This document shows positions 61,251-64,000 of a stretch of DNA of 64,000 nucleotides, one piece after another. The notes under the pieces are model-generated. The model was not told where the DNA came from. It saw only the letters and a list, made by a program, of their open reading frames with translations, and ran no database searches. Numbering within the stretch: position 1 is the first letter of the stretch; each line of letters begins with the position of its first letter. The stretch comes from Clavulina sp. PMI_390 (taxonomy: Eukaryota > Basidiomycota > Agaricomycetes > Cantharellales > Hydnaceae): assembly GCA_015039315.1 (NCBI GenBank), contig WIDE01000032.1, forward strand, positions 250,245-314,244, given 5' to 3'. The translations under genes were made by a program, and so were the position numbers.

Positions 61251-61734
61251 ACTTGAAGGATGCCTTTGGTGGGACCCCTCAGTCTTGGCGAGCGGGTTCC
61301 TAGAAGAGTTCGTCTAGGAAGAATCCGTAGACCAAATGCCACGTTTTTGTAAATAGAATGAATCCACCCGAAAGAACATTGATTTTTGGCTGCTGTGTTT
61401 TCACCGAGGCTGATTTGTCGGTCACAACAAACGCCCACAATCCGATCCTGTATTCGAGTTGAACGAATGGAGGCAGCCTCGAGCTCTAATCACGCTTTGA
61501 AATGCAAAGGAGCGCCCCAAGGCACCGCACTGAAGCTCCCTATGCCCCAATCTAATGCATACACACCCTCTTTATCTCGTGATCACGCGCCTCAGCACCT
61601 CGATTTGTTGCCTGCCTACACCTCCCCTGATCGCAGGTTCTTTACCAATAAACTGCCCAAATTAAGGTATTGTACTGCTGTTTGATGTGAAACACACGTG
61701 TTATGACCTGGTTTCTTATAGCACAAGCACAAGC
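61251..61734. other. Intergenic before the zinc-module gene
   Basis: About 0.48 kb; no gene seen, although a 5' exon of the next gene could lie here, since a TTATAG acceptor precedes its first ATG by 13 bases. Confidence 0.5.
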
Positions 61735-64000
61735 ATGACAACGATGTCTGAATCCGTACCTCCACTTATGCCCTCACTGTCTCTTACTTCTACCAATGGT
61801 ACCACTTCTCAGGGGGGAAGCCTACCTCCAACCCCTGATGATGATATTCCCACACTCGTATCTACCATGCTGCATAGCGGTCCTGGGACCCCCAATCGGG
61901 GTGCCCAGTCATACTTCCGAACCTCAGAGCCTCCGTCGAAACGTGAGGATTATAATGCAGCGGAGGTGATGCTCGATCGGCGTCATGGTGAAGGTTATAC
62001 CATAGGACCCATTATCGACCTTCCGAACCACCCTGAACCGATGCCAGATGCTGAATCGGAGGCAATAGTGGTCTCTGCCACTGCTTCCATTGACCGCATC
62101 GACCGAAGTCATTACGGAGATCGCGGGCCTACTATTAACATACCACAATCTTTATCTGAAAAATCCTTTGCTAGTCTCGAACGCCAAATGTCTGCCCCAC
62201 CTGTCCCTCTACCCCCTTCCTCAATGCCGCTCGCGAACGAGGATCGTGCTCTTCTGGCGCACCGTGAGTACCTCCTATTATCTATCGTGTACGGCTCTAT
62301 CCTAACCTCGTCGCACACCAAGTCCCCCATGAACGAGCACAATACATCCAACGACATCCGAATTGGCCGTCCACATTGATTCCTCCTGAACATCAGCTCC
62401 CTCTCCAAAACCAAACAAGAACGTTTTCTCCAACATTTCCTCTGTCTACCTCCGATTTTGTTCGTCATCCTATCCCACCTCTCATACCACAACAACCCAG
62501 CCTTCCTCCTTTCCCTCACGTCCCAGGGTCACAACACCTCACTCAGCCCGAAAAGTCCCACACTTCAGGGAATCAACTCTCCTCTTTTCGGTCTTCCATC
62601 ATACATCAAGCATTCGCGCCCCCTGCTGGGGCATCTGCCGAAATTCCCCGCTCTAAGGTGTCCGCTCCCCTAAATCCTCAAGGTCATCCAATGACGGCGT
62701 GCGCTTCGTGCAGGAAAAGTCGAAAGAAGTGTGTTATAGCCCTTGAGAGCATAGCTACATTTGCCGCAGCTACAAAGGCGGGACAGCAAGGTGAGGCAAA
62801 GTTAGTTTGTCAACGATGTCAGCGTCGTCATGAACCATGTGTCCTCGACGAGGCGGCAAAATTAAATGTGCTCAGATTGTTGACGTGTACAGCTTGCAAG
62901 AAGGACAATTCAGAGTGCAAACTTTCTTATGAAGGTATAGCCACTGTCGCGCAGATGGATGGAGGAAGGCCATTAGTTTGCGAGAAATGCTGGCGTTCTG
63001 GAGAGATCGATCTCTGTATCTTTGACGACCCCGCAGCAGGAGCGCCAAAAGGCAGGACAACTTGGAATGGGCCCTCAAGCATGAAGATGACGCGGTTCCC
63101 CAATACCGCTCCAGCTTCTCAACGCGGCTTTCACGCCCCTTCACTCTCTCATCAAGCTCCCGCCCCCTCAGCCTCCGTTACACCACACGGGACCTCGAAT
63201 TTGATTTCGGGACAAAATATACCTGCAGATATACAGCAGAAGCTGGACCGTGTCCAACTGATGCGAGCAACTGACCTGAACGCTAGTGTAGGCACAAGGA
63301 ATGCCTCCAAGTCGTGGGCCGAGACAAAAATTGACTACATTCCTAGTGGCGGCATGGAGGATGGTGAACTAGTTTTCGAGCATCCGACAGTGCGTCTTGT
63401 CACCACCGCGACCGCCAGTTCACCTGCCACAGGCCCATTCGCTCTTCAGGTCTCGGCCTTGGTCAAAGATCCTACGATGAATATGCAGCTTCCCTTACCG
63501 CTCGAAGTTCCCCCTCTAGCTGCTCCTATGTTTGCATCCTGCCCTCCTTTACCCGAAATCAGTGCTCCATTTGTTGGAGGTACGAAGCGCAAGGCCTCAT
63601 CGATGTATCAAGGCGTCGGGATTGGTGATGGACCAGCGGCAAAAAGACGGCTTCCTGAAGGTTTATCAGAACCCAGTGCGGGCGCGGAGCGAAAAGCTGG
63701 GACGGTTTCTAGTACAAGGGCTCGAGCCCCCTCGTTGTGTGCAGTGCCGATCCGAGCAAGTCGCAATCGACGAAAACAGATGGATAATGGCGGGGGTTCG
63801 AAAATTGGGCTCTCCATTGCGGCTGACCCGCGTTCTTTGATCGTGGACGCGAAGGTGACTACACACGAGAGCATGACTGTTGATGAATCTGGGGCTTCGT
63901 CAACGGAGGTGATTGCCGCTGAATCTGACAGTGCTTTTGGGAGCGCGCGACAAGTTGCTCGTAGTAATGTTGGAAGTGAGGGCAATGAGGTGAGAGTGCC
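61735..64000 (+). CDS. Probable transcription factor with two tandem Zn2Cys6-like modules (partial)
   Basis: Exon 61735-62263, intron 62264-62322 and an exon from 62323 that is open to the window edge, so the 3' end is missing. The first about 330 residues are low-complexity Ser/Pro-rich. At about 62697-62840 is CASCRKSRKKC, a 25-residue loop, then CQRCQRRHEPC: CX2CX6C twice, the Zn2Cys6 pattern but with a loop far longer than usual. Directly after (about 62880-63020) is a second module, CTACKKDNSEC, a 20-residue loop, CEKCWRSGEIDLC (CX2CX6C and CX2CX8C). Both loops share an IAT core (ESIAT and EGIAT), pointing to internal duplication. Downstream are Pro/Ser-rich segments, a KRKASS and an AAKRR basic patch. 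The family is fungal Zn cluster DNA-binding regulators; the target is unknown. Confidence 0.65.

Overview
This is a window of a filamentous basidiomycete nuclear genome, most likely an Agaricomycete. The reasons are dense multi-exon genes with introns of about 50-85 nt, two FunK1-type (fungal-specific) kinase genes, an RTA1-family membrane protein, F-box genes of the agaricomycete type, and compact intergenic spaces. The content resembles Ceratobasidiaceae/Rhizoctonia, but that placement is an inference from gene content only. Exon joins were worked out by hand from splice sites, frame and paralogue comparison. Where the exon lengths add up to a whole number of codons, this is stated.

Layout. 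1.1-6.7 kb: two tandem secreted phospholipase B genes on the minus strand; a similar upstream block at the left edge suggests the array continues out of the window. 7.4-9.9 kb: a flavin-dependent monooxygenase (-). 11.0-14.3 kb: a PUF-repeat RNA-binding protein (+), followed by 1.6 kb without a gene. 16.0-20.6 kb: two convergent FunK1 kinases. 21.3-22.6 kb: an RTA1-like seven-helix membrane protein (-). 23.4-25.6 kb: a pepsin-like aspartic protease with an extra N-terminal beta-rich domain (-). 26.7-33.2 kb: a tandem segmental duplication of an F-box gene, promoters included. 33.7-34.9 kb: an MDR-family reductase. 35.1-36.2 kb: the exosome subunit MTR3, whose stop codon overlaps the stop of the convergent next gene.

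36.2-50.1 kb holds the most interesting region: three members (A, B, C) of one unrecognised family of about 1,060-1,100 aa. Each has a conserved N-terminal domain with an invariant His block and an Asn-Cys-Trp block, followed by tetratricopeptide-like helical repeats. A and B lie on the minus strand and C on the plus strand, with the housekeeping gene LCB1 (serine palmitoyltransferase subunit 1) between B and C. Their shared exon structure lets splice changes be read directly: one donor in A has become GC, and one intron in B appears to have become coding. I suggest, as a hypothesis only, that the N-terminal domain is a circularly permuted NlpC/P60 (LRAT/PPPDE-like) papain-like fold.

51.2-53.9 kb: a GH47 class I alpha-mannosidase. 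54.2-56.3 kb: an unrecognised multi-exon gene. 57.0-61.25 kb: a tandem array of small secreted cysteine-rich modular proteins, with two intact copies around a truncated middle copy. 61.7 kb to the right edge: a probable transcription factor with two tandem Zn2Cys6-like modules, continuing out of the window.

How the genes relate: LCB1, MTR3 and GH47 are housekeeping genes of sphingolipid synthesis, RNA decay and N-glycan trimming. Around them sit lineage-expanded families (PLB, FunK1, F-box, A/B/C, cysteine-rich secreted proteins) in local duplicates, the pattern of a fast-evolving accessory layer between conserved genes. No rRNA, tRNA, CRISPR array or clear transposon was found.
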